A program made the translations under genes and the position numbers. From positions 62,001 to 126,000 of the forward strand of contig JAXGPL010000006.1 in NCBI GenBank assembly GCA_040766985.1: DNA of 64,000 nt. Reading direction: 5' to 3'. The stretch comes from JAXGPL01 sp040766985 (GTDB taxonomy: Bacteria; Bacillota; Sulfobacillia; JAUYEG01). Each line of letters opens with the position of its first letter. The first letter of the stretch is position 1. The notes under the pieces are model-generated. The model had not been told where the DNA came from, ran no database searches, and saw only the letters and a program-made list of their open reading frames with translations. Below, piece by piece: positions 16,623-26,247 of the stretch.

Positions 16623-18210
16623 TCAGCGGTCGAGACTCACCGTTACCACCCGGCCGACCCCGTCCCAACCAACGACAGCCCCGAGCCACTCGCCGATGTA
16701 TCGCAACGGCACCATCGTGCGGTTATTCCCGAGCACCGGGACGGTATCCATGGCCCTCTCCTCGCCGTTGACCAGGGCCGTCCGGCCGGTCGATGGTCAG
16801 ATGCAGCGTTGTTCCGTGCCGCACCAGCGTGACCAGCCTCGTTGCCTCATCCCAGGAAACCGACGCCCCCAACGCCTCGCCGATCGCGCGCAGCGGCACC
16901 ATGGTTCTGCTGTTGCCGTCGATGTACGGCGCTGAGTCGAAGAAGATGGGTACGTTGTTGACGACCACTCCGACCTCTGCAGTCCCCGGCGTCCCCGCAC
17001 GGCCGTAGATCAGGTATTGCTCACGCTGCTTGCGGAAGGCTGCGAGCTCGGCGGCGTAGCGGGTTTCCATGGCCTCGGGGGAAAGCCGCTGCTCCAGCCA
17101 CATGCCAACGCGATTGGTGCCCATGATCTTGTCGAACATGACCACGCTCGAACCGCTCTTGGGCACGGTGAAGCTGTTGAGTTGCCGCGCGAAGGCCAGC
17201 GCGTAGAGGCCGGATTTGGCCGGGTTGAACGTGCGGTAGTTGGTGATCAGGAGGCGCACCCCGCCGGCGCTGCCGATGACCTCGGGGACGAAAAGCACCC
17301 CCGGCAGGTCGGTGCCGTTTAGCAGCTGTGCGAATCGGTCGGGGTCGATGCCCCGGCCGCCGATCCACTTGAACTTGTCCTGCTGATAGATGCCCGTGCC
17401 CTCGCCGAGGCCGGTCGCCATGTAGCCAAAGACCGATTCGATGTCGGGGATGTTCGGAGACGTTGCCACCCACGGGAGCCCCGTGTCCTGCCAGACCATG
17501 TCGCGCGTGTATCCCTCCATCGGTACGACGGTCAGGGCCACGCCGATTTCGCGGTTGAAGAACCGCGCCAACTCGCCCACCGTCATCCCGTGTGCCATCG
17601 GAAGGTTGTCGACGCCAACGACTGTCTGGTACGCGTCCTCAAGCACCGGGGCATCGACGGTCTCGCCGCCGAGGGGATTCGGCCGATCGAGCACGACAAC
17701 AGGCTTGCCATACTGCCGGCATGCTTTCATGGCGTAGTTTAGAGTCGAGATGTACGTGTAGGTCCGCGCCCCGATGTCCTGCACGTCGTATAGCAGCACG
17801 TCGATGCCCTGCAGCATGGCCGCGGTTGGCGTCCGGGTTGCTCCATAGAGGCTGTACACCGGAATGCCCAGCGTAGGGTGTGTGTACGATTGGACGTACT
17901 CGCCCGCGCTCGCCTTGCCGTCGATACCGTGCTCCGGGCCGTAGAGGGCGACCAGCTGGACGGTCGGGTCGGCCGCCAGCGCGTCGATGGTGCTCACGCC
18001 CTGGCTGTTGACCCCGCTCTGGTTGGTTACGAGGCCGACCCGCTTGCCCTCGATCAGGTGATGAAACCGGCTGAACAACACCTCGTTGCCTAGCCTGAAG
18101 GCGGGCATAGCGGCGGCGCCGGACGATCCGGCTGCCGCAACTGCGGCGGGGGTTCCCAGGGAGATCAGCAGCAACACAGCGGTCAAGACGAGCACGAGTG
18201 GATGGCGCAT
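16623..18210 (-). CDS. namZ: secreted NamZ-like exo-muramidase (DUF1343) with stalk domain; frameshifted near its C-terminus
   Basis: A signal peptide (HPLVLVLTAVLLLISLG) precedes a full DUF1343 domain (GLVTNQSGVNSQG; ALYGPEHGIDG; YDVQDIGARTYTYISTL; VVLDRPNPLGG), the family of NamZ, which removes N-acetylmuramic acid from the ends of peptidoglycan. From about residue 415 comes a copper amine oxidase N-terminal-like stalk domain (SRTMVPLRAIGEALGASVSW). The frame stops at 16723. Skipping one base near 16781-16790 opens another frame to 16623 that completes the domain (NRTMVPLRYIGEWLGAVVGW), so a one-base frameshift, real or sequencing, is likely. Start: ATG with AAAGGAG 7 bases upstream. It points to cell-wall recycling. 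Confidence 0.85.
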
Positions 18211-18420
18211 GATTTCGCTCCTTTGGACAGGCCTGATAGCTATATCGACGTCGGGGGACGGGGTAGGGTTTCCGAAAAAGGGCTGTCGCTTTGCTGGAAA
18301 CCCCTTTGAGCAGGAATGATTCGCCGCAGGCAGGGATAGGGCCTGCTGGGAATGGGTGGTGGTGGACCCGCCATGGTGGGCGGCCGTCGAACAGATTTAT
18401 CAGTAGACGCAAATTCTGTG

Positions 18421-18449
18421 TTGACAATCCGCTGTAATGGGTAAAGAAT
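18421..18449 (+). promoter_or_regulatory. promoter of the DUF2089 gene
   Basis: TTGACA (18421-18426) is a consensus -35; AAGAAT follows with a 17-base spacer as a weaker -10. It lies about 40 bases before the DUF2089 start codon, in an unusually AT-rich stretch. Confidence 0.55.
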
Positions 18450-18484
18450 TGTGGCAGACACCACACATGTGAGGGGTCAGACCT

Positions 18485-18859
18485 ATGCGCAAGGTCCTGG
18501 AGAAGTGCCCGACCTGTGATCAGCCCATGCACGTCACCCGGATGGCGTGCCCGAGCTGCGGTACGAGGGTCGAGGCTGAGTACGAGCCGTGTCCTTTCTG
18601 TTCACTGGAGCCTAAGCACAGCGAGTTCCTGCAAGCCTTTGTCAAGGCCAGAGGCAACATCAAGGAAATCGAGAGGGAGCTTGGGGTTTCGTATTCAACT
18701 GCCCGGTCCATGCTCGACGACCTGCTTGAGGCCATGGGTTACGACCCCGGGCTCACTAAAGCACTCGGGCCCAATCCGACGGAGCGAGAGATCATGGACG
18801 CCCTGGCGGAGCGGCGGATTACGCGAGAGCAGGCCTTAAGGCTGCTGGAGCGGAGGTAG
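18485..18859 (+). CDS. DUF2089 family protein (zinc ribbon plus helix-turn-helix)
   Basis: The 124-residue protein begins with a zinc ribbon of two Cys pairs (CPTCDQPM, CPSCGTRV) and a third pair CPFC, then a region like a DNA-binding helix-turn-helix (RGNIKEIERELGVSYSTARS), and ends with a short SHOCT-type helix (ERRITREQALRLLERR). This is the layout of DUF2089, whose function is not established but which looks like a small transcription factor. Start: ATG after GAGGGGT, below a good promoter. The gene downstream ends with a similar SHOCT-like helix, so the pair probably works together, perhaps sensing envelope state. Confidence 0.85.
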   Translation: MRKVLEKCPTCDQPMHVTRMACPSCGTRVEAEYEPCPFCSLEPKHSEFLQAFVKARGNIKEIERELGVSYSTARSMLDDLLEAMGYDPGLTKALGPNPTEREIMDALAERRITREQALRLLERR

Positions 18860-18943
18860 GGCATAGCCGAGCCGTAGCTACATTAGAACATCACGGTTGC
18901 CCCCGGGTTGCCTCAATCATTCAAATCACGGAGGTGCCTGCAG

Positions 18944-19718
18944 ATGGAAGATCAGGTCGACCGCCTCATATATCTGCTAGAAGAGCTTGGCCGCCAGGCG
19001 GAGGAGCGGCTGATGACCTACCCGATGCACCATAGCAGTACCGTCCACTTGATTCTGGGCAAGTTATTCAACGATTACGTAAGCCAGCTACGCGAGTCCT
19101 CCGGCGAAGGGCTCGTTAGCATTCTCGACGAGGTTGCGATCCCCGACGACGATGCGGGCGTTGAGGCCATGGTCAGCGAGATCGCCCTTCGCGCACGGCA
19201 GATAGCTGCGGAGCTGCGGTATCAAGAGTGGCAGGCTGCCGAGGGCGACGAGGAGGGCCGCGAGGATTGGGCGGACGCCCTCATCCGGCTCGCCGAGGCC
19301 GGGGTGGACACCGACGACCTTATCAACTCCACCGACGTTCTGATGGCCGGTCGCGGCGTGGACCGCGCCTGGGTGGACCGGATAGTCAAGCTGGCCTGCG
19401 CCGGGATCGACGTAGACGACCTGATTACGAACCTGGCCTATCGCCGGCCGCCACAGGGGCCCTTTCACCGTCATCCTCGGGCCCTCGCCCGCCGCGTGGA
19501 CCGCGGTTTCCGAGGGGGAACGCATCGCGATCTCTGTCGTCGGCGACCCGCGGGGAACGCGCGTCTACAGGGGCGGAGACCCCGCCGGGACAAACGACGC
19601 AGCGGCGGCGGAGAAGTCGGAAGAGGCCCGGGCGTGGCGGGTTGACCTGCTGTCGCGCGTCGAGAAGGGCGAGATTACGCCGGAGGAGGCCGTGGAGCTA
19701 CTCAAGCAGGGTGAGTAG
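18944..19718 (+). CDS. SHOCT-like domain protein, one frameshift
   Basis: The start is the ATG at 18944 with GGAGGTG 7 bases before. The first 165 residues are soluble and acidic, with helical repeats (ADALIRLAEAGVDTDDLINS, then VKLACAGIDVDDLITNLAYR), and do not match a family I know. Near 19450 the frame breaks: the original frame runs on as low-quality sequence, while another frame gives FTVILGPSPAAWTAVSEGER and finally VDLLSRVEKGEITPEEAVEL with a stop at 19718. The last piece is a clear SHOCT-like/YvlB N-terminal type helix pair (GxITxEEAxxLL). The gene is likely one protein of about 258 residues with a one-base frameshift. It follows DUF2089 by about 85 bases. Confidence 0.65.
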
Positions 19719-19814
19719 GGCAGGCTACCGGCCCGGGGTCGGGATCTCGCAGCCCGCTGGCAGGACCCGCCGCCTTACGCAAGAATGCCTTCGTGAGTCG
19801 TATGAGCGCAGCGT

Positions 19815-19839
19815 GGGACCACGTACTTAACGTGGTCCC
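19815..19839. promoter_or_regulatory. 10-bp inverted repeat upstream of M20 gene
   Basis: GGGACCACGT-ACTTA-ACGTGGTCCC, perfect 10-bp arms with a 5-base centre, 65 bases before the TTG start of the next gene. It may be a terminator for the SHOCT gene or an operator. No T-run. Confidence 0.5.
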
Positions 19840-19903
19840 GCCGCGCCAGACCGGCGACACCGCTAACCAGCGAGCAGCGAACCTCTGTCAGGGGGAACAG
19901 GAA

Positions 19904-21216
19904 TTGACCAAGCAGGAACTCAAGAACGAGGTCTGTGCGGCGATCGATGCCAAAGCCGCGGAGATCATCGCCTTCGCGGACGACATCTTCGCGCACCCGG
20001 AGTTGGGGTACAAGGAGTTCCGGACGGCGGGGAAAGTCGCCGAGAAGTTCGATGCCCTCGGCCTGACTTATCAGAAAGGAATCGGCATCACCGGTCTCAA
20101 GTCCCGCGTCAAGGGGCGGCCCGGTGGTCCGACCGTATGCGTGCTCGGCGAGCTGGATTCGGTCCTCTGCCCGGGCCATCCCAATGCCGACCCGCAGACC
20201 GGCGCAGCCCATTCGTGCGGGCACAACGCCCAGCTTGCGGCAGTGCTCGGCGTGGCGTATGGTTTCCTCGGCGCCAAGGCGATGGAGCAGTTGGCCGGTG
20301 ACCTGGTCCTGGTCGCCGTCCCGGCTGAGGAATACGTCGAGATCGAATACCGCTCCAAACTGCGCCGCGAGGGCAAGATCAGATTCCTGGGCGGCAAGCA
20401 GCAGTTCATCCTCGAGGGCGCCTTCGACGACGTGGACATGGCCATGATGATGCACTCGATGGTCCCTGCGGCCGGCTCCAAGGTCAAGATGGGCGTCGGC
20501 GGGACGAGCAACGGTTTCGTGGGCAAGTTCGTCAAGTACAAAGGCAAAGAGGCCCACTCGGGCGGCGCGCCACACGCCGGCGTCAATGCACTCAATGCGG
20601 CCATGCTCGGTCTGATGGGCATCCACGCCCAGCGGGAGACGTTGCAGGACGATGACACCATCCGCATCCACCCGATCATCACCAAGGGCGGCGACCTCGT
20701 GAACATCGTCCCGGCCGACGTCCGCATCGAAACCTACGTCCGCGGCAAACGCATGCCTGCGATCATCGACGCCGCCAGGAAGGTCGACCGTGCGCTGCGC
20801 GCAGGGGCCATGGCGGTCGGGGCTGAGGTGGAGATCGAGACCCTTCCCGGCTACCTGCCGCGGAATCCGCGCCCGAGTTTGACGGCCTCAACGAATCCAA
20901 CGCCGAAGCCCTGCTTGGGACGGGCACCGTCGAATGGGCCGGCCACAGCACCGGGTCGGGCGACATGGGCGACGTGTCAAGCATCATGCCGGTTGCGACG
21001 TTACGCGTCGGCGGCATCACCGGCGAGGGCCACTCGGAGACATGGCGCGTCGTTGACAAGGAACTGGCGTACGTCGTGCCCGCCAAGGTGATGGCAATGA
21101 CTGTGATCGACCTGCTCTGGGACGGGGCGGCCAAGGCCAGGGAGATCATCGGCGAGTACAAGCCGCCTTACACTAAGGAAACCTACCTCGCGATGTGGGA
21201 GGATCTGCTCAAGTAG
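19904..21216 (+). CDS. M20 family metallopeptidase/amidohydrolase, frameshifted
   Basis: The protein belongs to peptidase family M20. Metal-binding motifs are HSCGHN (His103, Cys105, His107) and VPAEEY, followed by a long insertion with KLRREGKIRFLGGKQQFILE and the dimerisation domain (YKGKEAHSGGAPHAGVNALN). The first frame is good to about 20870, then fails; another frame resumes with EFDGLNESNAEALLGTGTVE and runs through MPVATLRVGGITGEGHSET to the stop at 21216. Joined, the protein is about 437 residues, the usual length, so a single one-base frameshift explains it. Start: TTG at 19904 with AGGGGGA upstream. It differs from the AbgB-like pair in this window and is closer to other M20 amidohydrolases. 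Confidence 0.8.
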
Positions 21217-21249
21217 TGTTGGGGCGAGCGTCCCCCGTCCGTCCGTCAC

Positions 21250-21283
21250 GCCGGCCTGGCAGTGCTCGAGTTGCGAGGCCGGC
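21250..21283 (+). terminator. hairpin after M20 gene
   Basis: GCCGGCCT and AGGCCGGC form an 8-bp stem around an 18-base loop, followed by GGGGTTTCT. It begins 34 bases after the stop codon. Confidence 0.5.
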
Positions 21284-21855
21284 GGGGTTTCTCCGGGCTC
21301 GGCTCTGATCCTGATAGGCGGATCATCGGTTGGAGCTTGAGCCAAGCGTCTGTCGAGAGGTTATTGCAGGACGCGCCGCAACCTATCCGCGATGCTGATC
21401 GTGCGCCTCGGACGACGGAGGAAGCCTGGGCGTGAGGAAATGCATGGGCTGTGCCTAACTGAGACTAAGGGGCTTAACTGGCGCATGGGTGATCGCCCAT
21501 ATCTGCGGCCGAACTCCCAACTCAAGCCTATTGGCCACCTCCAGGTGGAATGTGGGTGGCACATACAGAACCATTCGCCTGTCCTGCGCCGCTTACCTCT
21601 TCCGAGAGCGAAGGGTTCTCCGAACCTGCCGTTGCTTTTACTTCCCGATGCGGATCCTCCCCGGGAGACACGCCCTTCTTGCCGGCCATTCCCAACCACC
21701 TCCTGGGATCCAGAGTAGCTCCTCAGCTAACGCAATTGTTGGAAATTGAGACATAAAGGCAATGTCCGGGACAGCTGACAGGGGCTCAGGCCGCATCCTA
21801 TCGAACAGAAGCTCTGTAGTCCGTGTTGCGCGATCATCGTCAGGGTGGGGCTAGG
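21284..21855 (+). other. gene-free stretch of about 570 bases
   Basis: Open frames here have low-complexity or arginine/proline-rich translations with no family resemblance, start sites lack ribosome binding sites, and codon use differs from the neighbours. I see no repeat, RNA gene or strong hairpin. It may hold the promoter of the downstream gene or a decayed gene. Confidence 0.4.
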
Positions 21856-23040
21856 ATGCCAGCCCCAGGTAGTCACAAATGGGCGTTCAAGTCTCGCTTC
21901 AGGTCCGGTGCTTACGGCCCCGGCGGTTCGGCGAAGGCGGTTGAGCGCGTCAGACAGGCTGTTTCGGAGGTCAAGGCAGTCGCCGGCCGGGATCCGGTTC
22001 TGGCGGCAGAAGGCGCGGTGACGTTTCTGGAGCGGGTTTCCGGGGCGCTGGAGCATGTCGACAGCTCGTCAGGTGCCATTGGCAATGCCGTGAACAAGGC
22101 GATTGAGGAGCTTGTCCCGATTATCTCTGCAGCGCCGGCCGATCTGCCCACGCGCAGGGCGTGGCTCGAGCGCCTGTATGCGGCCCACGAGATGGACGGG
22201 ATCCCGTACATCGAGTTGCTGGGCGAGTGTTGGGGCGATTTGTGCGCGTCGCCGGAACTTGCATCCGAATGGGCGGATCAGACGACTGGGGTGACGCGCA
22301 TGGTTCTGCGGCCGGACCGCCAGCCCGGCGAGTTCTACCACGGCACAATCATCTGCCTGAGCAGCCTGTACAGTGCGGGGCGATTTCAGGAGGTCGTTGA
22401 TCTGCTCAGCAGGGGAACCTTTTGGACGTATTGCAGGTGGGCAGCCCGGGCGCTCGTTGCCTTGGGTCGCAAGGCCGAAGCCATCCGCTATGCGGAAACC
22501 TTCCGTGGACCCTACGTGAGCGACACCCAGATCGACAAGTTCTGCGAAAGCGTATTGCTATCATCTGGCCTGGTCGACGAAGCCTACCGCCGGTACGGGC
22601 TGACCGCCACGCGGCGCCAGACCTACCTTGCGACGTTCCGCGCCGTGGCCAAGAAATACCCCCACAAGGATCCTGCCGAGGTTCTGGCCGATCTGGCTGC
22701 GACCACGCCCGGCTCGGAGGGCAAATGGTTCGCGGCTGCAGTGTCCGTTGGGTTGTACGACCAAGCCCTTGACCTGGCCCGGCGCTCGCCACCGGATCCG
22801 ATGGTGCTATCGCGTGCCGCGGACAAGCACAAGGAAACACGCCCCTCATTCGCCATGGAGGCAGGCCTGCTGGCCGTCAAGTGGATGGCGGCCGGGTACG
22901 GCTGGGAGCTTACCGTGATGGATGTGGTGACGGCATGTCGTCGCGCCATTGTGGCGGCAGCAAATGTCGGGGCTGAGGAGCAGGCACGGCGGCAGATACT
23001 GGAGTATCTGGCGGACGCGCGGGGATTACGGTTGAGATGA
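21856..23040 (+). CDS. TPR/helical-repeat hypothetical protein
   Basis: The protein has 394 residues, all helical in character, with no signal peptide or membrane segment. Segments such as PTRRAWLERLYAAHEMDGIP, LVALGRKAEAIRYAETFRGP and KWFAAAVSVGLYDQALDLAR have TPR-like spacing of small and large residues. The N-terminal 30 residues are basic. I do not recognise a defined family. Start: ATG at 21856 after GGTGGGGCTAGG. It converges on the restriction-enzyme remnant; its stop is 60 bases away. Intact, in contrast to the genes on both sides. Confidence 0.65.
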   Translation: MPAPGSHKWAFKSRFRSGAYGPGGSAKAVERVRQAVSEVKAVAGRDPVLAAEGAVTFLERVSGALEHVDSSSGAIGNAVNKAIEELVPIISAAPADLPTRRAWLERLYAAHEMDGIPYIELLGECWGDLCASPELASEWADQTTGVTRMVLRPDRQPGEFYHGTIICLSSLYSAGRFQEVVDLLSRGTFWTYCRWAARALVALGRKAEAIRYAETFRGPYVSDTQIDKFCESVLLSSGLVDEAYRRYGLTATRRQTYLATFRAVAKKYPHKDPAEVLADLAATTPGSEGKWFAAAVSVGLYDQALDLARRSPPDPMVLSRAADKHKETRPSFAMEAGLLAVKWMAAGYGWELTVMDVVTACRRAIVAAANVGAEEQARRQILEYLADARGLRLR

Positions 23041-23099
23041 GTGAGTTGGATTGCGCGGTCGGTTGGGGTAATAGAAACGACAGCGTCCAACGAGCATCG

Positions 23100-23569
23100 C
23101 TAGAGGTCGATGCCGACGACGTAAATAGGTGCTGAAACGACCGCGTGGTAACCACGTACACGCCGACGTCAATCTTGTCTATTCCCGAATACGAAGCCAC
23201 CTGGAACTTAAGCAGGTCGATGCCGATGAATGACGAATGCCCGAACTCCACCTCGACCCCAATGCGGCTCTTGAGGAAGTCCATCTTGGCACTTGGGTCT
23301 TTCGGCTCATCAAACACCGGTGGTTGGGACTGCCACCCGTGAAGCACGAAGGCTTCCTGCAGAACCTCGTTGAAGCGCGGCCGAGACAACTCCGAAAGAT
23401 CCCGTGGCGACTGGAGGATCGACTCGACTTCGTGCTTTACCGCCAGGTTGCTGTTGAGGACCTGGTCGGCGAAGCGGTAGCTGAAGGTCTGGAGGCGGAT
23501 CCTGCTGGCCACGGTGTCAAGCCCCCAAGCATCGGGTTGTTGTGCAATGCTTAGAGCAACATTCGCCAA
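23100..23569 (-). pseudogene. BglII/BstYI-type type II restriction endonuclease, internally deleted remnant
   Basis: A TTG start at 23569 with GGAGGAAGGGA directly upstream opens a frame whose first 150 residues match the BglII/BstYI family: RLQTFSYRFADQVLNSNLAV, FNEVLQEAFVLHGWQSQPPV, then the catalytic core DPSAKMDFLKSRIGVEVEFG and LLKFQVASYSGIDKIDVGVY. After VYVVTT the family has several dozen more residues before an ending like VPIYVIGIDI. Here only a few bases separate VVTT from APIYVVGIDL, which is in another frame and ends at 23100. So an internal piece is deleted and the frame broken. No methyltransferase gene lies nearby. It is probably a dead restriction gene, a mark of past transfer. 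Confidence 0.75.
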
Positions 23570-23677
23570 TCCCTTCCTCCAGTGGTGAGTCCCTGGAGGG
23601 TGCTGCCCTTGCGACGCTGAATCCTCAGGTGGTTAGCGCTCTGATTGACCAACCTTCTTCCTTGGGAGGCGACCCCC

Positions 23678-24982
23678 ATGCCCACCATCCCCTTCAACCG
23701 ATACGCACTCTACTCCGAACTGACCGACTACCTCAAAGCCCTCGCCCAGGAGCACCCCAACCTCGTCAAGCTCGACTCCATGGGCAAGAGCTACGAGGGA
23801 CGCGACATCTGGATGCTTACCATCACGGACTCATCCACCGGCCCGGCCGCCGACAAGCCGGCCATGTACGTCGACGGCAACATCCACGCCGGCGAGGTCA
23901 CGGCGTCGATGACGTGCCTCTATGCGGTCAACCATCTGGTTTCCGGGTTTGGCACCGACGAGCGCATTACTGCCCTGCTGCGCCGCCGCGCCTTCTACAT
24001 CGCCCCACGCGTAAACCCGGACGGGGCGGAACTCTACCTCACGACGCCGACTATGCTCCGCAGCAGCGTGCGCATCTGGCCTGACCAGCGGCTCGCCGAG
24101 CTTCCCGGACTTCATCCGGCGGACATCGACGGAGACGGTTTCATATTGGAGATGCGTGTCCGCGACGACGAGTTGGGCGAATGGAAGGTCAGCGACCGCG
24201 ATCCCCGCCTGATGGTCCACCGGCGGCCCGACGAGCGCGGCGGCCCCTACTACCGCATCTACCCGGAAGGCGAAATCAGGGAGTACCGGGGCAAGCCGTT
24301 CGAGATCCGGCCGGTGCCGTTCGGCCTGGACATGAACCGCAACTTCCCGTCCAACTGGCACCCCGCGCTGCGCGGCGGCGGCGAGTACCCGGCGCAGGAG
24401 CCGGAGACGCGGGCGATCGTCGACTTCATCTTGGGCCACCCCAATATCGGAGGACTGCTGGCGTTCCATACATCCGGCGGCATCCTGTTCCGGGCGCCGT
24501 ACGGCTATACCGACGCGCAAATGGACCCCGAGGACCTGCGCCTGACACTGGAGATCGGGCTGCTGGGCACGCAGGATTCGGGCTACCCGGAGCAGATGTC
24601 CGGCGGTACCTACGGCTCGACGATCGTCGAGTGGGCCTACGAGCACCGCGGGATCATCGGCTATACGCCGGAGCTGTGGGACATGGCGGGCCGCGCGGGC
24701 CTGAGCCGTGATGAGGTCCAGAGGGCCAAGACCCGCGAGCAGCGCGAGGCTATCGAGCTCAAGCTGCTGACCTGGAACGACCGCGAGCTGGCGGGCAAGG
24801 GGTTCTTCCCCTGGAAACCCTTCCACCACCCCCAGCTCGGCCCCGTCGAGATCGGCGGCTGGAACCCCAAGTTCGTGCGCCAGAACCCGCCCCCGAACTT
24901 CCTCGAGCAGGAGTGCCACAAGAACGCCATGTTCGTGCTGCGCCACGCGGCCGCGCTGCCGGAGGTGGCCATCTTGAGCTGA
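23678..24982 (+). CDS. M14 family zinc carboxypeptidase, C-terminal part frameshifted
   Basis: The 434 readable residues hold the full M14 catalytic domain: zinc ligands His70 and Glu73 in NIHAGEV, His264 in LLAFHTSGG, substrate-binding Arg in PRVNPDG and MNRNFP, and catalytic Glu332 in GYTPELWD. M14 enzymes remove C-terminal residues from peptides, or cut gamma-D-Glu links in cell wall peptides. No signal peptide is seen. Start: ATG at 23678 with GGGAGG. After the stop at 24982, other frames carry sequence that belongs to this protein (VDRIGETDAYKVSALVCN, then EQEIGYLDGFSAGQRTGW and VRVEWVVQGPG) up to about 25330. The original C-terminal domain is therefore split by several frameshifts. Confidence 0.88.
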   Translation: MPTIPFNRYALYSELTDYLKALAQEHPNLVKLDSMGKSYEGRDIWMLTITDSSTGPAADKPAMYVDGNIHAGEVTASMTCLYAVNHLVSGFGTDERITALLRRRAFYIAPRVNPDGAELYLTTPTMLRSSVRIWPDQRLAELPGLHPADIDGDGFILEMRVRDDELGEWKVSDRDPRLMVHRRPDERGGPYYRIYPEGEIREYRGKPFEIRPVPFGLDMNRNFPSNWHPALRGGGEYPAQEPETRAIVDFILGHPNIGGLLAFHTSGGILFRAPYGYTDAQMDPEDLRLTLEIGLLGTQDSGYPEQMSGGTYGSTIVEWAYEHRGIIGYTPELWDMAGRAGLSRDEVQRAKTREQREAIELKLLTWNDRELAGKGFFPWKPFHHPQLGPVEIGGWNPKFVRQNPPPNFLEQECHKNAMFVLRHAAALPEVAILS

Positions 24983-25407
24983 CCGTGGACCGCATCGGCG
25001 AAACCGACGCCTACAAGGTCTCCGCCCTGGTGTGTAACCGGCTTCCTGCCGACCTGTATCTGCAACAAGGGCCGCCAGCCTGGCGTGGTCAAGGCGGACC
25101 GCGTGCGGATCGAGTTGCCGGAGGTGGCAGTTGGTTTCCGGGGAGAAGGAGCAGGAGATCGGCTACCTCGACGGCTTCAGCGCCGGGCAACGGACCGGGT
25201 GGGCAGGGCGCAGCCGGGCAGTCGAGTGTGAGGGTGGAGTGGGTGGTGCAGGGCCCCGGGGCCGCAACCCGGCGCCCGAGCCCAGCGTGAAGGTCATTTC
25301 CAGCAGGGCGGGCGCGCGATCCAGGCACTCTTTGCCTAGGACGCCGGCTCAAGCGTCGATGAAACGCCGGGAAGGCTAAGGCCTCCCGGCGTAAACTCCT
25401 CGGGTCC

Positions 25408-26010
25408 CTACAACAACTCGGACACTCGATAGCCACATCCGGCAACAGCCGGCTCTTGACCCTCTCGCCGGCGGCATATACCCCGATGGTGACCAACTCA
25501 GCTTGCCCAGACAATCACCCCGCCGGGCCGGCCACCTCGACCGTCCCAGCCTCGATATCCACGAGCCAGTACTCACGCACGCCGTACTGCGCGTAAAGCC
25601 GGCGCTTGGTCTGGCGGTCCCATTGTGCGGTGGACGGGGATAGGATCTCGACGACGAGGTCTCGGCGCGCCCGAGATATTGGCCCGGCCGACGATACCGA
25701 TGTTGTCGGCCGCCACAAACATCAGGTCCGGCTGTACCACGTCGTGACTGCTCAGAACTACGTCCACCGGCGCCCGGCAAACCTTGCCGCGTCCTGTTGC
25801 CTGGTAGCCAGGTCATATGGCAGCCGCTCCAGCCTTTGCGCTACATCGTGGTGCGCGATGGTCGGCGCGTCCATCCGCCGCAGTGCCCCCTCGACAAGCT
25901 CATAGCGCTCTGCCGGGCGGGGTCTCCCGGTAATCCTCATACGTTAGCAGGCCGTGGTTGGCGGAGTACCTACGGGCGGTTTCACGGGCCAGCTTACCTA
26001 GGTCTTGCAT
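25408..26010 (-). pseudogene. Uma2 family (DUF820) endonuclease-like gene, multiply frameshifted
   Basis: Starting at the ATG at 26010 (GGAGG upstream), the frame reads MQDLGKLARETARRYSANHG and LLTYEDYRETP, then shifts to ERYELVEGALRRMDAPTIAH, then DVVLSSHDVVQPDLMFVAAD, then ARRDLVVEILSPSTAQWDRQ and GVREYWLVDIEAGTVEV, and finally VYAAGERVKSRLLPDVAIE ending in VSELL and a stop at 25408. In order these are the conserved blocks of Uma2 proteins, a PD-(D/E)xK nuclease-like family very common in cyanobacteria, Chloroflexi and deep Bacillota. At least three frame breaks are needed, so the gene is dead or the sequence has errors. It shares no operon with its neighbours. Confidence 0.8.
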
Positions 26011-26181
26011 CGCGGAAACCTCCTCGATAACCCGACGACCCCAAGGGCAATGCCCACGGGGAAATGGGGCAGCGGCTGTACCGACAGGTTACCACCAATG
26101 GGAGAAAGAGGCAACCAGCCTGCTCCGACATAGAGGGTCATCTCCCGGCTCGCAGCTCTCGTACCGGTGCACCGCGAACGC

Positions 26182-26214
26182 AAAGGACCCCCGGCCAGCG
26201 CCGGAGGCCCCTTC
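26182..26214 (-). terminator. terminator of the SLH protein gene
   Basis: On the minus strand a GC-rich stem of about 13 bp (GAAGGGGCCTCCGGC pairing with GCCGGGGGTCCTTT, loop GCTG) ends in CCTTTG about 35 bases past the SLH gene stop. Confidence 0.7.
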
Positions 26215-26247
26215 GCATCTCAATCAGCCCGCGCTTACGCGGCCTGC

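Noticed and set aside
21392..21718. 108-codon plus-strand frame in the gene-free stretch
   Set aside because: Composition is Arg/Pro-rich and non-globular, with no ribosome binding site and no family resemblance.
25376..25816. A single gene in one frame for the Uma2 region
   Set aside because: Conserved Uma2 blocks occur in several frames in order; no single frame covers them.
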